Positions 40,918 through 42,425 of a stretch of 42,425 bases of DNA are shown here, piece after piece. Made by a program: the position numbers and the translations under genes. The notes under the pieces were generated by a model, which ran no database searches, was not told the DNA's origin, and saw nothing but the letters and a program-made list of their open reading frames with translations. Source of the stretch: Deltaproteobacteria bacterium (GTDB taxonomy: Bacteria; Myxococcota_A; UBA9160; JAFDDA01); contig JAFDDA010000048.1 in assembly GCA_019311105.1 (NCBI GenBank), positions 1 through 42,425 on the forward strand, given 5' to 3'. How positions within the stretch are numbered: position 1 is the stretch's first letter; the number at the start of each line of letters is the position of its first letter.

Positions 40918-41047
40918 GCCGAACGGACCAAGGGCTCAGCGGCCACCGATCTGACGGCCAGCTGTTGCACCCGGCTAGAAGGCCCATTGTGCCACAACAG
41001 AGTCGTTGATCTCCGTGTTAGGCCGTCCGCTGCAACCCTTGTCAGGC
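40918..41047 (-). repeat. attC-like site B with an extra internal core
   Basis: Minus strand: R'' GCCTGAC (41047-41041), AAGGG, TTGCAGCGGAC; far arm ends with R' GTTCGGC (40924-40918). 130 bp. An additional perfect GTTAGGC (plus strand 41017-41023) lies 18 nt inside the right end, possibly a remnant of an earlier site. Confidence 0.75.
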
Positions 41048-41138
41048 GGCTCGCCAGCGCGAGGGTGGCGGCCGACTCCGGCGCAGGCTGGGCGGCTGCC
41101 AAGGGCTTCAGGACGTTCCGCCGAATGGGTTCCGTCTT

Positions 41139-41897
41139 TCAGTTGCTGCATGCTCCCGAACGCCAACGTGAGTCAACGCTCGACTTGCGGAACAACTCGC
41201 CGAGTACGTCGACCGGGTTGCGGCCACCCTCCTTCTCGTCTGGTGCCACGAGACGAACAAAGGGCTGGTCAGGCAAGTCGTTGGGGCGGGCGACGATCAG
41301 GAAAGCCGAAAGAGCTGTCTGCTCCTTCGAGCAGCGGCGATCCCCTCCGGCGGCAGCACCTGCCTCGAGTGCCACGAGCAAAGAGTGCGGGAGGCCGCAC
41401 TCTTTCGGCGTGGAAGTGAAGCCGGACAGGACTGCATCCAAGACACCTGCACGAAGAACGTTCCCTTGAACGGATACGCCGGGCACCTGTCGGCCGCCTC
41501 GATGCGGTAGGGCCAAGGGCCCTGTGTAAGCTTGCGCCAACGGCGGAGCCGCCAGCGAAGCCACACCGTATTGCCGAAGCCACCGCTGGAAGAACCAGCC
41601 CCTGTCCACCTGAGAGGATGTGATGGACTCCAGGATCGCAATCGCAGGCATACCCTTCTGGAGAAGCGCGACGGCGTGTTGGCGCGCCGGTTGGCTCGTA
41701 AGCCCCTGGGCGCTGACCACACCGCGGCCTGGCACGACTCCAGCGATCGTGTGTGATCCCGGGTGGCACGTAGCCGCGGCGATTCCCACCTCGCGGGTCG
41801 TCGGGTCTACCGCGACGACCGACCACGTAGCGGACGCGGGGAGTGATGTCGTCACGCAGATCGCAATACAAATCGCGAGATAGCACCGGAATCGCAT
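41139..41897 (-). CDS. cassette-encoded secreted DUF1028 protein
   Basis: 252 residues. A signal peptide (RFRCYLAICIAICVTTSLPASA) is followed by TWSVVAVDPTTREVGIAAATC, PGRGVVSAQGLTSQPARQHAVALLQKG and VSVQGNVLRAGVLDAVLSGF, the DUF1028 pattern, a fold related to Ntn hydrolases. The predicted mature chain begins with threonine, a residue able to act as an Ntn nucleophile; that is speculation. ATG 41897 lies 27 nt after site A. Ninety-one nt separate the stop from site B, the longest 3' spacer in the array. Confidence 0.82.
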   Translation of the reverse strand: MRFRCYLAICIAICVTTSLPASATWSVVAVDPTTREVGIAAATCHPGSHTIAGVVPGRGVVSAQGLTSQPARQHAVALLQKGMPAIAILESITSSQVDRGWFFQRWLRQYGVASLAAPPLAQAYTGPLALPHRGGRQVPGVSVQGNVLRAGVLDAVLSGFTSTPKECGLPHSLLVALEAGAAAGGDRRCSKEQTALSAFLIVARPNDLPDQPFVRLVAPDEKEGGRNPVDVLGELFRKSSVDSRWRSGACSN

Positions 41898-41924
41898 TCG
41901 CCTCACGGACCGCCGCCTAACGGG

Positions 41925-42048
41925 TCGGGCGTCAGCTGCAACAGACAGCGCTGACCGCCAACGCGATGCCATAGAAGCCCGACGCCAGAATGCTACCCAA
42001 CTCAGGAACGCGTAGCTGTCTGTTGTCCACTGCGAGCCCTTGTTAGGC
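41925..42048 (-). repeat. attC-like site A
   Basis: Perfect GCCTAAC at 41925-41931 and perfect GTTAGGC at 42042-42048, 124 bp in all. Inside, CAACAGACAGC pairs exactly with GCTGTCTGTTG, giving an 11-bp stem. It lies between two divergent genes, DUF1028 on the left and the methyltransferase on the right. Confidence 0.82.
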
Positions 42049-42053
42049 GTCGT

Positions 42054-42425
42054 ATGATTGCCTTCGTTCTCTTGACGCTGGGGATACGAACCGTGGCCAC
42101 AACGCGCCCGCCGAATGAACCTGAAGATGCGAAGCGATTCACTCTGGAATGGGATCGGGCCTACACTGCGTTTGCTCAACCGTACGACTTCGCCGTCCGT
42201 CTACTCCCTGTCTGGAAGACCTGGCTTCGGCGCGCACTGCCCCATATCCAGGGCCCGAGAGTGCTCGAGGTCTCGTTCGGAACAGGATATTTGATCTCCC
42301 AGTACGCTGGAAGATTCCAGACGCACGGCATCGACTACAACCGCAAGATGGCGACGATCGCGCGGAATAACCTTTCACGTGTTCGGAAGAAGGCAGATCT
42401 CGTACGGGGAAACGTGGAAGCACTC
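42054..42425 (+). CDS. class I SAM-dependent methyltransferase (partial), cassette gene in reverse orientation
   Basis: The first 124 residues are visible; the gene runs off the right edge. ATG 42054 lies 5 nt after the site A core. TLEWDRAYTAFAQPYDFAVRLLPVWKTWLRRALPHI precedes the SAM motif I, VLEVSFGTGYLI, and acidic HGIDYN after strand 2. ADLVRGNVEAL would be the motif III region. The acceptor is unknown. Reading direction is opposite to the three other cassette genes. Confidence 0.8.
   Translation, partial: MIAFVLLTLGIRTVATTRPPNEPEDAKRFTLEWDRAYTAFAQPYDFAVRLLPVWKTWLRRALPHIQGPRVLEVSFGTGYLISQYAGRFQTHGIDYNRKMATIARNNLSRVRKKADLVRGNVEAL

Larger units (their letters stand above)
39635..42425 (-). 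mobile_element. distal part of an integron gene-cassette array
   Basis: Four related imperfect palindromes of similar length separate single genes, each bounded by RYYYAAC and GTTRRRY-type cores. Three genes read on the minus strand, each starting 7-27 nt after a right-to-left core and ending at or shortly before the next. One extra unpaired base in the first arm read on the minus strand (TTGCAGC against CTCAGC) fits the L'' box rule, so the array is oriented leftward with attI and integrase expected beyond 42425. Base composition is lower in GC than the rest of the window. No integrase is visible. Confidence 0.8.

Noticed and set aside
39635-42048. The four palindromes as a CRISPR array or REP elements
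   Set aside because: Units are about 130 bp, hundreds of bases apart with a gene between each, and their ends match integron core sites rather than short regularly spaced repeats.

Overview
The window is 42.4 kb of GC-rich, densely packed bacterial chromosome with frequent GTG and TTG starts, short gene overlaps and small operons. A PEP-CTERM gene, a PqqC-PqqD fusion, a type of IleRS with a long insert after KMSKS, an OtsA-OtsB fusion and many small conserved families (DUF2855, DUF2277, DUF2164, DUF1304, TLP1-type thiolase) suggest an environmental member of the former Deltaproteobacteria (Myxococcota-like or a neighbouring phylum). This placement is inference; there is no rRNA in the window.

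Layout. 1-4125 (+): 3' end of pabB, a damaged REC-GGDEF gene, a PhzF-type isomerase, a glycine-zipper lipoprotein, DUF2164 and a MOSC protein. 4122-9327 (-): a five-gene acyl-CoA operon (SDR, CoA-type Nudix, thiolase-like protein, two acyl-CoA dehydrogenase subunits). 9466-12621: alpha/beta hydrolase, rhodanese, a PEP-CTERM gene broken by an amber codon, a strong terminator, an SDR. 12629-17133 (-): TauE/SafE permease, fused trehalose-6-phosphate synthase/phosphatase, GST, HxlR-SCP2 regulator. 17467-20752 (-): pqqB, pqqCD, pqqE and then a 62-residue protein with its own sigma-54-like promoter; no pqqA is visible. 20852-29022: ileS, a di-haem cytochrome c peroxidase-like lipoprotein, a MscS channel, an SDR and a frameshifted secreted protein. 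29019-32337 (-): VanX-like dipeptidase, GNAT, VOC, lspA, a membrane protein and an NAD(P)-binding protein. 32500-39600: DUF2855, a haloalkane dehalogenase relic, GFA, DUF1304, YgiQ, GNAT, DUF2277 (internally deleted), NADAR, an isoprenylcysteine methyltransferase-like protein and a CDF metal exporter.

From 39635 to the right edge the sequence changes character. Four related imperfect palindromes of about 124-131 bp, each bounded by GCCTAAC/GTTAGGC-like cores, separate single small genes. I read this as the distal end of an integron gene-cassette array oriented on the minus strand. Its cassettes carry a frameshifted membrane-anchored protein, a four-helix membrane protein, a secreted DUF1028 protein and, in the opposite orientation, a SAM methyltransferase cut by the window end. 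The integrase and attI should lie to the right of the window.

Two genome-wide habits stand out. Convergent genes repeatedly end on a shared 4-nt palindrome (CTAG four times, TTAG once). Several genes are broken or internally deleted (REC-GGDEF, PEP-CTERM, the 28.5 kb secreted protein, the dehalogenase, DUF2277, a cassette gene), which could mean ongoing gene decay or sequence and assembly error. Two genes also appear to start with CTG behind good Shine-Dalgarno or overlap signals.
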